From Herbinix sp. (GTDB lineage Bacteria; Bacillota; Clostridia; Lachnospirales; Lachnospiraceae): 64,000 bases of DNA. The notes under the pieces were generated by a model. It worked only from the letters and a program-made list of their open reading frames with translations. It was not told the DNA's origin and searched no databases. Positions 48,877 through 56,981 of the stretch are shown here, one piece after another (the stretch's first letter is position 1; the number at the start of each line of letters is the position of its first letter). Made by a program: the position numbers and the translations under genes. The DNA lies in NCBI GenBank assembly GCA_029256105.1, contig JAQSYO010000001.1:265987-329986 (forward strand), given 5' to 3'.

Positions 48877-48971
48877 GGGAGGGAATGCCTCCGAAAGACC
48901 AGGAGGCACAGCCTCCAAAAGCAGGAGGCAGGACGAAAAATGAAGAAAGTTATTACTTATGGTACTTATGA
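48877..48971 (+). promoter_or_regulatory. tagD leader: competing GGAGGC/GCCTCC pairs and upstream frame
   Basis: GGAGG (48878-48882) with CCTCC (48888-48892) makes a first hairpin. GCCTCC (48911-48916) can pair with the GGAGGC upstream (48902-48907) or with the GGAGGC downstream (48924-48929); the latter is the tagD ribosome site. The alternatives would open or hide translation. GGGAGGGA also precedes an ATG at 48885 that opens a 28-codon frame overlapping the tagD start in another phase and ending at 48971. Confidence 0.5.
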
Positions 48972-49341
48972 TTTATTACATGTAGGACATATTAATTTAC
49001 TTAAAAGAGCTAGAGAGCTAGGAGATTATCTTGTGGTGGTACTCTCTTCGGATGAATTTAATGCAATTAAGCATAAGTCAGCATATCACAGTTACGAAGA
49101 CAGAAAGATCATATTGGAATCTATTAAATATGTGGATGAAGTTATTCCTGAATATAATTGGGAGCAGAAAATCCAAGATGTTGTGGATAATAAAATTGAT
49201 TTATTCGTGATGGGGGACGACTGGCAAGGTCAATTTGATTTCCTAAAGGATTATTGTGAGGTAGTTTACCTTCCAAGAACAGATGGAATATCTACCACTA
49301 AGATTAAGCAAGATTTAAACCTTGGAGTTAAGAAAAATTAA
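48940..49341 (+). CDS. tagD: Glycerol-3-phosphate cytidylyltransferase
   Basis: Makes CDP-glycerol from CTP and sn-glycerol-3-phosphate, the donor for the glycerophosphotransferases around it. The 133-residue length is typical. Seen: YGTYDLLHVGHINLL with the HxGH nucleotidyltransferase motif (about 6-20), RTDGISTTKIK with the ISTT nucleotide motif near the end, and the RKIILESIKYVDEVIPE helix. The ATG at 48940 gives the conserved MKKVITYGT start; GGAGGC lies 11 nt upstream. The longer open frame from 48850 is the hairpin leader, not protein. Confidence 0.94.
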   Translation: MKKVITYGTYDLLHVGHINLLKRARELGDYLVVVLSSDEFNAIKHKSAYHSYEDRKIILESIKYVDEVIPEYNWEQKIQDVVDNKIDLFVMGDDWQGQFDFLKDYCEVVYLPRTDGISTTKIKQDLNLGVKKN

Positions 49342-49399
49342 TTCATTACCTACAAGAGACAGGAAGATTGATTTTATATATTATCTTTTTGATTTCTCC

Positions 49400-49506
49400 G
49401 CGGTGATATGGTTGAAAGAAAAGCACTTTCAACCTCAAAAATTTGTGCCTGTGTAATCCTCGGCACAAACTTCGGATGCGCAGAAAGCGTGCGATGGAAT
49501 AGGTAA
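49400..49506 (+). promoter_or_regulatory. Hairpin leader with short open frame before a TagF-like gene
   Basis: GGTTGAAAG (49410-49418) pairs perfectly with CTTTCAACC (49426-49434); TTTGTGCC (49442-49449) with GGCACAAA (49462-49469); and a smaller GCGC/GCGT stem follows (near 49478-49492). A frame from ATG 49408, behind GGTGAT, runs 32 codons to 49506. The 14-mer AAATTTGTGCCTGT is shared with the clpX leader at 56925, and the GGTTGAAA stem with the clpX and livF leaders. Confidence 0.5.
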
Positions 49507-49530
49507 AAAAATGAAAGGCACGGGTGTAAT

Positions 49531-50733
49531 ATGAATATATTACCGAAGAGTTTTAATGAGATGGTAAAGAAAAAGCTAAGGCAATTTGTAATTAAAGGTT
49601 ACAAAATTTGCGTTAGTATTTTACCGGTTAATAAAAATGTTATTATTTTTGAAAGTAATCTTGGTAGAAATTATACCGGTAATCCAAAAGCCATTTATGA
49701 AGAGATGGTAAGGCAGGGGCTTGATAAGAAATACCGCTGCTATTTTGTTCTTGAGGATACCAAAGTTCAAATACCGGGTGCGGCTAAGAAAGTTAAGAGA
49801 AATAGAATTCGGTACTTTTTCATATTTGCTATATCAGGGATTTGGGTTTGCGATACAAGATTACCGAAATACATTATTAAAAGACCGCAATGTACTTATA
49901 TACAAACCTGGCATGGCACACCGCTCAAGAAACTGGCGTTAGACATGGATTCCGTTTATATGGCAGGAGAGAATGGCATTGATAATTATAAGAAGAATTT
50001 TTATAATAATGCTCAAACTTGGGATTACTTGATTTCTCAAAATCATTTTTCAACCGATATTTTCAGAAAAGCTTTTGCGTTTGATAAAAAAATGCTTGAA
50101 ATTGGTTATCCAAGAAATGATGTTTTGTTTGAGAAGAATAATAGCAAAGATATAATCGAATTAAAGAAGCAGCTGGAACTTCCCTTGGATAAAAAGATAA
50201 TTCTATATGCACCTACCTGGCGCGACAATGAATTTTACGGTAAAGGGAAGTATAGATTTAACCCACCACTTGATTTTAATCGACTTAGAGCGGAACTTGG
50301 TGATGATACCATAATGATTGTGAAGTATCATTACTTGGTCATGGACCAGATAGATTGGACTCCGTATAAAGGATTTATTTATTCCTGTGATTTGAGTTAT
50401 GATATTTCTGCACTTTATCTTGTCGCAGATATGATGATTACAGATTACTCCTCTGTTATGTTTGACTATAGCCTGTTAAAAAGACCAATGTTGTTCTATT
50501 GTTATGACTTGGAGGAATATAAAGATACCTTAAGGGGCTTTTATTTTGATTTTCTTGCAGAGGCTCCCGGACCGGTAGTTTTAACCACAGAAGAACTAAT
50601 TGATTCAATATTGCAATATGATGCTAGTGCATTCGTAGAGAAACAGGAAGCCTTTTATCAAAAATATAATCACGCAGATGATGGCAGAGCTTCACAAAAA
50701 ATAATAGAGCTGATTCAACATATTGCAGACTAA
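49531..50733 (+). CDS. CDP-glycerol glycerophosphotransferase family protein (TagB/TagF type)
   Basis: Transfers glycerol-phosphate from CDP-glycerol to a membrane-linked acceptor; a peripheral membrane GT-B-like enzyme. The 400 residues show the family series: FESNLGRNYTGNPKAIYEEM, TWHGTPLKKLALDMD (about 126-140), IGYPRND, APTWRDNEFYG and MITDYSSVMFDY (about 307-318). A basic amphipathic N-terminus could lie on the membrane. It resembles the C-terminal half of the fusion at 44606, so the two are probably paralogues: one priming, one extending. The ribosome site is weak. The chemistry is typical; the exact acceptor is unknown. Confidence 0.88.
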   Translation: MNILPKSFNEMVKKKLRQFVIKGYKICVSILPVNKNVIIFESNLGRNYTGNPKAIYEEMVRQGLDKKYRCYFVLEDTKVQIPGAAKKVKRNRIRYFFIFAISGIWVCDTRLPKYIIKRPQCTYIQTWHGTPLKKLALDMDSVYMAGENGIDNYKKNFYNNAQTWDYLISQNHFSTDIFRKAFAFDKKMLEIGYPRNDVLFEKNNSKDIIELKKQLELPLDKKIILYAPTWRDNEFYGKGKYRFNPPLDFNRLRAELGDDTIMIVKYHYLVMDQIDWTPYKGFIYSCDLSYDISALYLVADMMITDYSSVMFDYSLLKRPMLFYCYDLEEYKDTLRGFYFDFLAEAPGPVVLTTEELIDSILQYDASAFVEKQEAFYQKYNHADDGRASQKIIELIQHIAD

Positions 50734-50820
50734 CTCATAGGGTTTAATATAATTTTATATATAGCTGGAAGTACATAGAAATTTAAGTTCATGCCAAGTG
50801 AAAAAAGTGAATTTGAATGA

Positions 50821-50964
50821 TAATTCATTTGGTGAATTGGATTAATAATTCACTTAGATGAATTCGATTAATAATTCACTTGGTGAAGTTAATGATAATT
50901 CACTTGGCGAATTTAATTGATAATTCACTTGGTGAATGCGAATGCTAGTTCACTTGGCCACTTC
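50821..50964. repeat. ~25-bp array of small palindromes
   Basis: Six units start at 50821, 50846, 50872, 50896, 50921 and 50946; most read TAATTCACTTGGTGAAT. The core TTCAC-TTG-GTGAA is itself a hairpin, so the region could form a row of stem-loops. It lies between two TagF-like genes with no terminator seen. Confidence 0.8.
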
Positions 50965-50998
50965 ATTTTGAAGGGTTTTGATTATAGGAGTATTGCAC

Positions 50999-52144
50999 AT
51001 GTTAAAGACGTTAGGATATTATCTGTTTGCATTCGTTTATATTATATGCAAACCATTTCCAATCAAACGGAAAAGAGTACTCTGTATTATGACCCATGAT
51101 GATGGAGAGGGTAGCAATGTCAGTATTACTGCGAGAGCCTTGAAGGATCTTGATGATGGGTATACCTTCTCGTATATTACTAAAAGTGATACTAGAGCAG
51201 TGAAAAGCCTTGCGGGTATACGTATCGTGCTTTCCTTCTTTTTTCGAAAGCCATATGAAGTAGCGAGAGCGGAAATTATCTTGATGGATAATGTGTTTTT
51301 ACCACTTGCTTATCTAAGAAGGAAAAAGAGAGCCAAGGTTATACAATTATGGCATGGAACAGGGACAATTAAGAAGTTTGGGCAGGATTTCAATACCGGC
51401 AAATTAAAAGAACTGGAAAAGAGAGCAAATACCAATATAACTCATCTGATCGTAAACTCACCCTCCATGAAAAAGTTATATTCCGGAGCCTTTGGGGTTG
51501 ATGAGAATTTAATCTACCCAATTGGTCTGCCTAAAACTGATGTATTACTTACGAAGATTAAAAAAACAGAAGTAGCGCGAATGAATGCAGACAAGAAGTA
51601 CATTTATCAGAAATATAAGATTCCGCTTGAAAAGAAATTAATCCTATACGCGCCGACCTTCCGTGATAATGAGACACAGAATCCGAAGTTGGTCGAGTTG
51701 CTAAAGGAGTTAAGTCAGGAACTGCCGGAGGAATATTATCTTGGGCTTAGGTTACATCCTTTTATAGCAAAATCCTTTGAACAGGAGCAGCTAAATCCGA
51801 GAATTTGTCAATTGTCCTTTGAAAAGGATGTGAATACATTGCTTTTGGCTGCAGATATTTTAATAACGGACTATTCCTCTATCATTTTTGAGTTTTGTTT
51901 GACCAAACGGCCTATTATATTTTACGCATATGATTACACAGAGTTTTCGGATAATGGAAGAGGTTTCTACCATAATTATGAGAATTATGTGCCGGGACCG
52001 ATTGCTTATTCCTGTGATGAGGTTTTAGAGATTATGAAAAAGAATAATTTTAATAAGTATAAAATTGATGATTTTATAACCAACAACTATATCTATACGG
52101 ACGGCAATGCGATAGGACGACTTGTTGAACTTATAAAACAGTAA
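50999..52144 (+). CDS. CDP-glycerol glycerophosphotransferase family protein, divergent
   Basis: Third TagB/TagF-family transferase of the cassette, 381 residues. Seen: LWHGTGTIKKFGQDF (a variant of WHGTPLKK with T-I for P-L), IGLPKTDVL, YAPTFRDNE and ILITDYSSIIFEF. A hydrophobic start (about 1-22) suggests membrane attachment. The altered donor-site loop marks it as a different subgroup from the other two, perhaps with another acceptor or polyol. AGGAG lies 8 nt before the ATG at 50999. It is last in the + strand cassette. Confidence 0.82.
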   Translation: MLKTLGYYLFAFVYIICKPFPIKRKRVLCIMTHDDGEGSNVSITARALKDLDDGYTFSYITKSDTRAVKSLAGIRIVLSFFFRKPYEVARAEIILMDNVFLPLAYLRRKKRAKVIQLWHGTGTIKKFGQDFNTGKLKELEKRANTNITHLIVNSPSMKKLYSGAFGVDENLIYPIGLPKTDVLLTKIKKTEVARMNADKKYIYQKYKIPLEKKLILYAPTFRDNETQNPKLVELLKELSQELPEEYYLGLRLHPFIAKSFEQEQLNPRICQLSFEKDVNTLLLAADILITDYSSIIFEFCLTKRPIIFYAYDYTEFSDNGRGFYHNYENYVPGPIAYSCDEVLEIMKKNNFNKYKIDDFITNNYIYTDGNAIGRLVELIKQ

Positions 52145-52180
52145 TTGTTGAGAGAAAGAATGAAGTTAGCGACAGTGAAT

Positions 52181-52231
52181 TACATAAAGAAAGAGCGCCT
52201 ATGATTGATATAGACGCTCTTTCTTTATGTA
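52181..52231. terminator. Bidirectional terminator, 17-bp perfect stem
   Basis: 52181-52197 is the exact reverse complement of 52215-52231, with further CTAT/ATAG pairing inside. It separates the convergent TagF-like gene and LCP gene. Confidence 0.92.
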
Positions 52232-52298
52232 TATTTTGTTGTCTCGTAGTTTTACTTAGTACAACTCTCATTTCGGCGGAAGTGTATGGATGGTTATG

Positions 52299-53315
52299 TT
52301 ATTGCTCTCGGATTCCTTCTACATAAGTGGAATACTCCTGGACGGTAGGGCTTGGAAGATAGCCGACTTCGCTAAACAAGAATTCATGTAGTTTGGTTAC
52401 ATTCTCTTGTAGGTTAATCGGGAATACGTAGGATACTTTATTGTATGTATGTGCATCTGGTTCAAAAGGAAAACCTACTTGATCTACAATATTATAAGAG
52501 AAGACATCCTTTGCGAGACTTAATAATTCTGCGTTAGTTAAGTTAGTCTGTACCTTCGGGAATATTTCATCTATAATATCATTAATGGTTGATAGATCTG
52601 AGGATTTTACTTTATCAAATATCCTAGCTACTACAATTCGCTGACGTTCCGCACGTTTAAAATCGCCACCCTTTGTATAACGAATTCTCGCATAAGCAGT
52701 AGCTTGGGTACCGTTTACGGTTTGCGTACCGGCGGATTTGAGTCCAGGAACATTCGTACCGTTGATTTTGTTTAAAGATCTTACATAACCATTTAGATAT
52801 TTTAATTCATTCTCTTGAATGTCAAGGGTGATGCCGCCAACGAGATCGACAACTTTTACGACAGCTTCAAAATTAACCGTTACATATTCTTTTACATCAA
52901 GATCAAAATTAGTGTTAATGGTGCTAAGTGCTAGCGAATAGCCACCTTTAAAATATGCTGCGTTAATTTTGTTGTAACCTTCGCCTGGGATGTTAACATA
53001 GGTATCGCGGTAGATGGAAGCTAATTTAACATCTTTTGTTTTATTATCTATGCTGGCAACAATGATCGTATCACTGTGGGTACTTTTATCAAGATCATTT
53101 TCTCTGGAATCAACACCGAAGATTGCAATGTTACGATAACCTCCGATTTCAACCTCGGGATTTAATTGAATACTACTGTCATAATCATCATTATGTTGAA
53201 TTTTATTCATCGTTTTATAAACTTTAAGTCCTGCAAAAAGGAGAATGATAATTAGAATTTCAATAATTAAAATTACGATTAGGTTGCTTCGTTTCTTTTT
53301 CTTTACTCGAGCCAT
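52299..53315 (-). CDS. LytR-CpsA-Psr family wall-polymer ligase
   Basis: LCP proteins attach teichoic acids or capsules from the lipid carrier to peptidoglycan outside the membrane. The 338 residues have a basic cytoplasmic start, one membrane helix (about 10-30) and the LCP domain (about 58-260) with FGVDSREND, HSDTIIVASID, the SIYRDTYVNIP arginine motif, GGYSLALSTIN and ARIRYTKGGDFKRAERQR. It is 57 bases downstream of the priming sugar transferase on the same strand. Its setting beside glycerophosphotransferase genes suggests that their product is its substrate. Confidence 0.92.
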   Translation of the reverse strand: MARVKKKKRSNLIVILIIEILIIILLFAGLKVYKTMNKIQHNDDYDSSIQLNPEVEIGGYRNIAIFGVDSRENDLDKSTHSDTIIVASIDNKTKDVKLASIYRDTYVNIPGEGYNKINAAYFKGGYSLALSTINTNFDLDVKEYVTVNFEAVVKVVDLVGGITLDIQENELKYLNGYVRSLNKINGTNVPGLKSAGTQTVNGTQATAYARIRYTKGGDFKRAERQRIVVARIFDKVKSSDLSTINDIIDEIFPKVQTNLTNAELLSLAKDVFSYNIVDQVGFPFEPDAHTYNKVSYVFPINLQENVTKLHEFLFSEVGYLPSPTVQEYSTYVEGIREQ

Positions 53316-53372
53316 TATTACTTGTTACCTTGCCTTTCTGGTGATTAGTCTTTCTTTCAAGGGAAGAATGCA

Positions 53373-54803
53373 TTAATAGGCATTCTTATTGATAAAGCCT
53401 TTAAAAAATGTTAAAAATATTATCTTAAAATCAAGACCTAAGGTCCAATTTTCAATATAGTACAAATCATGGTCGATACGCTTACGAATGGAGGTGTCAC
53501 CACGGAAGCCATTGATTTGTGCCCAACCGGTTAGTCCGGGAGAAACCTGATGTTTAATCATATAGCGAGGTATTTCTTCCTTGAATTTATCAACGAAGAA
53601 GGGGCGTTCCGGTCTTGGTCCAACTAAACTCATATCGCCCTTTAATACATTAAATAATTGAGGGAGTTCATCAATACTTGTCCTACGAATGAATTTGCCA
53701 ATACCGGTTACTCTAGGATCACGATGGGTTGTCCACGCTTTTTTCTCTTCGTGGTCAGGCTGGATTTCCATAGAACGGAATTTATACATTTTAAATTCCT
53801 TATTATGCTTTCCAATTCGAACCTGGGAATAGATAAGGGGTCCATCGGAGGTTAACTTAATAATAAAGGAAACGAGTAGCATAGGTATTGAAAATAATAG
53901 GATTGCTACGACTGCACCAAACAAATCGACAATTCGTTTTATGATACGATTGTAGGTATTACTCAAGGGGACATTACGTATATTAATTACGGGTAAGCCA
54001 TATAAGTCCTCGGTATAAGGTGTTGTTGGTATAAAGCTATAATAATCCGGTACAAATTTGGTATGAACGCCTGATTTTTCACAGATTGCGACAATCTTCT
54101 CAAGCTTTTCATATTCATTTACACTTAAGGTAATTGCAATTTCATCCAAGGACATTTTTTGTAGAAATGCTTCTAAATGCGTAATGGTACCAATGACAGG
54201 AACTTTCTTATACATCGTTCCAACTTCAATTGTATCATCAAGGATACCGTGAATATAATATCCCCATTGTGGATTTGCAAATATTCGATCAATGTATGCT
54301 TCTGCAGCATGTCCATAACCAACTAAAATAACGTGCTTTAAATTGTATCCCTTACGTCTAGCAACTTTTAATGCATGCAATAACATCATTCGGGCTGCAG
54401 CACTTAACCCAATATTTAAGGAATAGAAAAGTCCTAAAAAGATACGTGAAATGTTAAATTCCTTTGTTAAATATAATACAGAAAAGAAGAATGCAATGCT
54501 GAAGGTATTTGCTAAAATAAGATTAAACAGCTCTGTCCATCTTCGTTTTCCTCGTTTTGGAGTGTATAAATGAGAAAAATAATAAACGAATAAATATAAT
54601 GGTACTAAGAATATTAGTCTTTGTGCATATACGATAAGGGGATAGTAAGTGTTAGCCTCTACCTTTAACACCTTAAAATATGATAATGTCGTTAATGGGC
54701 TTTTAAACCTTATATAATAGGCCAGAAGGTAGGCAATAACTATAATACAGGCGTCCATTAAAACGTGTACTCTATTAAACATTTTTTGATTATCTTTAAT
54801 CAT
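53373..54803 (-). CDS. Polyprenyl-phosphate sugar-phosphotransferase (WcaJ/WbaP-like)
   Basis: Primes a surface polymer by moving a sugar-1-phosphate (often glucose or galactose) from a nucleotide sugar to undecaprenyl-phosphate. The 476 residues carry four or five N-terminal helices (to about 130), a CoA-binding-like Rossmann segment (ILVGYGHAAEAYIDR, about 158-172), a further helix near 295-315, and the catalytic bacterial sugar transferase domain (KMYKFRSME, RRTSIDELPQLFNVLKGDMS, VGPRPERP, PGLTGWAQINGFRG). It heads a two-gene operon with the LCP gene. Confidence 0.92.
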   Translation of the reverse strand: MIKDNQKMFNRVHVLMDACIIVIAYLLAYYIRFKSPLTTLSYFKVLKVEANTYYPLIVYAQRLIFLVPLYLFVYYFSHLYTPKRGKRRWTELFNLILANTFSIAFFFSVLYLTKEFNISRIFLGLFYSLNIGLSAAARMMLLHALKVARRKGYNLKHVILVGYGHAAEAYIDRIFANPQWGYYIHGILDDTIEVGTMYKKVPVIGTITHLEAFLQKMSLDEIAITLSVNEYEKLEKIVAICEKSGVHTKFVPDYYSFIPTTPYTEDLYGLPVINIRNVPLSNTYNRIIKRIVDLFGAVVAILLFSIPMLLVSFIIKLTSDGPLIYSQVRIGKHNKEFKMYKFRSMEIQPDHEEKKAWTTHRDPRVTGIGKFIRRTSIDELPQLFNVLKGDMSLVGPRPERPFFVDKFKEEIPRYMIKHQVSPGLTGWAQINGFRGDTSIRKRIDHDLYYIENWTLGLDFKIIFLTFFKGFINKNAY

Positions 54804-55026
54804 TTTGATCCCTACTTTGCGGTGTTTTACTTTTGAATAACTTCTCTACTATAATACATGATTACGTAGATTTCAACAACAAATTTTTTCTTAAGTTTGT
54901 TTTACGGTGAGCTCTCATTTTATTATATTTTATTTTGAAATTTTCACAAACTATACACAAAATGTTGTTACACTTATGGATATAAATTGATTTATAATAA
55001 ATAAATAGGTTGAAAGGAGAATTCTT

Positions 55027-56499
55027 ATGGCAGAATTTGATAATAACAATCAGAGTCAGGGTGACAATAGGGATAACGGTGAAATGAATAGCCAAAATCA
55101 ATACAACAAAGTACCGGAGTACAGTTTTTGGGCAGAACAAAAACCTAGTAATTCCTATTCGAATTATAATCCAAGAACAAATTCCTGGGAGTATGGCAAT
55201 AGTCCTGTTGTAAATAATACTAACATGAATAATCAAGGTAATGGGAACAATCAAGATAACGAGCGCAAATCAAGTCATAAAACCCTCAAATTTATAACGA
55301 AGGCTTTATGCTTTGGAATAATAGCAGGAGTAAGTTTTATCGGCTTCCAGCAGATATATTATACAATTAATCCCAATGCTGCGCAGCAAGGCATCTTTAG
55401 TAAAATGAATGGAGATGTCGATACATCATTAAGTAATTATGAAATTGGCTTCACGGAGTCTGGGACGGTTCAGACAGATTTAAGATCTGCAATAAGCAGC
55501 GTTATTGATACAACGATTCCCTCCATAGTGTCAATTAATAGTACTGCGGCGACACAGAGTACGGACTGGTTTGGTCAGCAATTTAATCAGGAAGTGCAAG
55601 GCAGTGGGTCAGGTTTTATCGTAGGGAAGAATGACGAAGAATTATTAATTGCTACGAATAATCATGTTGTTGCAGGGACAAGTAAAATTACAGTTACCTT
55701 TACGGATGGTTCAGAAGCGGATGCTGAAATTAAAGGGACGGATGCAACAGCGGATTTGGCAGTTGTTTCTGTCGATATCACAACCTTGAAGAAAGAGACC
55801 CTCGATGTAATTCAAATTGCAAAGTTAGGTAACTCCGATAAAGTAAAGGTTGGTGAGATGGCAATTGCTATTGGTAATGCCCTTGGCTATGGTCAATCAG
55901 TAACTGTAGGCTATATCAGTGCAAAAGACCGCGAAGTAGAAGTTGCGGATGCATATAATAATGAAACGAAAACTATGGTGTTACTTCAGACGGACGCTGC
56001 AATTAATCCAGGTAACAGTGGTGGTGCATTATTGAATTCAGATGGTGAAGTAATTGGTATTAATACGATTAAGTATGCCAATACCGAAGTGGAAGGTATG
56101 GGATATTCTATCCCCATTTCCAGAGCAATCCCAATTATAAACGAACTTATGAGTCGTGAGATATTAAAAGAAAATGAGCAAGGCTACTTAGGAATTACCG
56201 GCAATGACGTAACTGAGGATGTTGCCTCCTATTATAATATGCCGGTTGGTGTTTTCATTAATGATTTATCAAAAGGCGGGGCTGCAGAGAAAGCAGGGTT
56301 GCTTTCCGGTGACATTATTACTGGAGTAGATGGTATTGAGGTTACGGCGATTACACAATTAAGGGATTATGTGAATAGTCTTCGTGTTGGAACAAAAGTC
56401 GATGTTACCTATATGCGTAATACGGATGGCGAATATAAGGAAGCAAAAGCCACCGTTACTTTAGGAGCAAACCCGAGCTTAGAATCTACAACAGAATAG
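55027..56499 (+). CDS. htrA: HtrA/DegP-type membrane serine protease
   Basis: Surface quality-control protease. Of 490 residues, about 1-85 form an Asn/Gln/Ser-rich cytoplasmic region, 87-107 a membrane helix, about 150-360 the trypsin-like domain with triad His212 (NNHVVAG), Asp243 (ADLAVV) and Ser331 (NPGNSGGA), and about 385-480 one PDZ domain (GYLGITGND, GGAAEKAGLLSGDIITGVDG). AAAGGAG precedes the ATG. It is divergent from the sugar transferase gene, monocistronic and ended by a strong terminator. Residue numbers are approximate. Confidence 0.94.
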   Translation: MAEFDNNNQSQGDNRDNGEMNSQNQYNKVPEYSFWAEQKPSNSYSNYNPRTNSWEYGNSPVVNNTNMNNQGNGNNQDNERKSSHKTLKFITKALCFGIIAGVSFIGFQQIYYTINPNAAQQGIFSKMNGDVDTSLSNYEIGFTESGTVQTDLRSAISSVIDTTIPSIVSINSTAATQSTDWFGQQFNQEVQGSGSGFIVGKNDEELLIATNNHVVAGTSKITVTFTDGSEADAEIKGTDATADLAVVSVDITTLKKETLDVIQIAKLGNSDKVKVGEMAIAIGNALGYGQSVTVGYISAKDREVEVADAYNNETKTMVLLQTDAAINPGNSGGALLNSDGEVIGINTIKYANTEVEGMGYSIPISRAIPIINELMSREILKENEQGYLGITGNDVTEDVASYYNMPVGVFINDLSKGGAAEKAGLLSGDIITGVDGIEVTAITQLRDYVNSLRVGTKVDVTYMRNTDGEYKEAKATVTLGANPSLESTTE

Positions 56500-56581
56500 A
56501 TTATAGAAAAATTTAAAGTTCATAGTAATCATACAAGGTAATTGGCCAGCAATGTTAACCAATTCCTTCGTATAGAACAAG

Positions 56582-56645
56582 GGAATGTTGTACAAACCAG
56601 TATCTTTCTATTTTATAGAGGGTGGTTGTACAGCATTCCTTTTTC
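56582..56645 (+). terminator. Intrinsic terminator of htrA
   Basis: GGAATG (56582-56587) with CATTCC (56634-56639) continues inward through TGTACAA/TTGTACA; a run of five to six T follows. Confidence 0.9.
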
Positions 56646-56774
56646 TTTGAGTTGGGTTATATAATTTGAATTTGATTATAAAAATTTAATGAAAGCTTAA
56701 AGATTCGGCTATTGTACGATATTGTATGATAAGATATAATAGAAAAATGAACATAGGTTTTGTTTTTAGAAATT

Positions 56775-56964
56775 GGAGGTTAGGTTGAATAAGTATTTCA
56801 ACCGACATAAAGCACGATAATATTGTGTTTTCGTATATTGAATTAGTTGACTTATTAATTAGTATTATGAACTGCCTTGTGGCAGCATGGAGGTTAGTGT
56901 GAAAAATCAAGATTTTTCACACGCAAATTTGTGCCTGTAGCCCAAAGTTTGCAGGTTTCGAAGA
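56775..56964 (+). promoter_or_regulatory. Double hairpin-leader module before clpX
   Basis: Two modules share a central ribosome-site sequence. Module 1 opens with GGAGG (56775-56779), then TTG at 56785 begins an 11-codon frame; stems are GGTTGAA (56783-56789) / TTCAACC (56797-56803) and CTGCC / GGCAG (56872-56885). It ends in ATGGAGGTTAG (56887-56897), whose GGAGG serves GTG 56899, the start of a 13-codon frame. Module 2 has a 12-bp perfect stem (56897-56908 / 56911-56922), then AAATTTGTGCCTGT and a CCTGTA/TGCAGG stem (about 56934-56955). Module 1 matches the livF leader part by part. Confidence 0.55.
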
Positions 56965-56981
56965 AAGGAATGGGTATTAAC

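Noticed and set aside
48850..48939. N-terminal extension of TagD
   Set aside because: The extra 30 residues are encoded by the hairpin leader and are foreign to the family; the ribosome site supports the start at 48940.
54862..55254. 130-residue minus-strand frame over the htrA start
   Set aside because: It lies antisense to the Asn/Gln-rich start of a clear HtrA gene and has no ribosome site; the long frame follows from codon bias.
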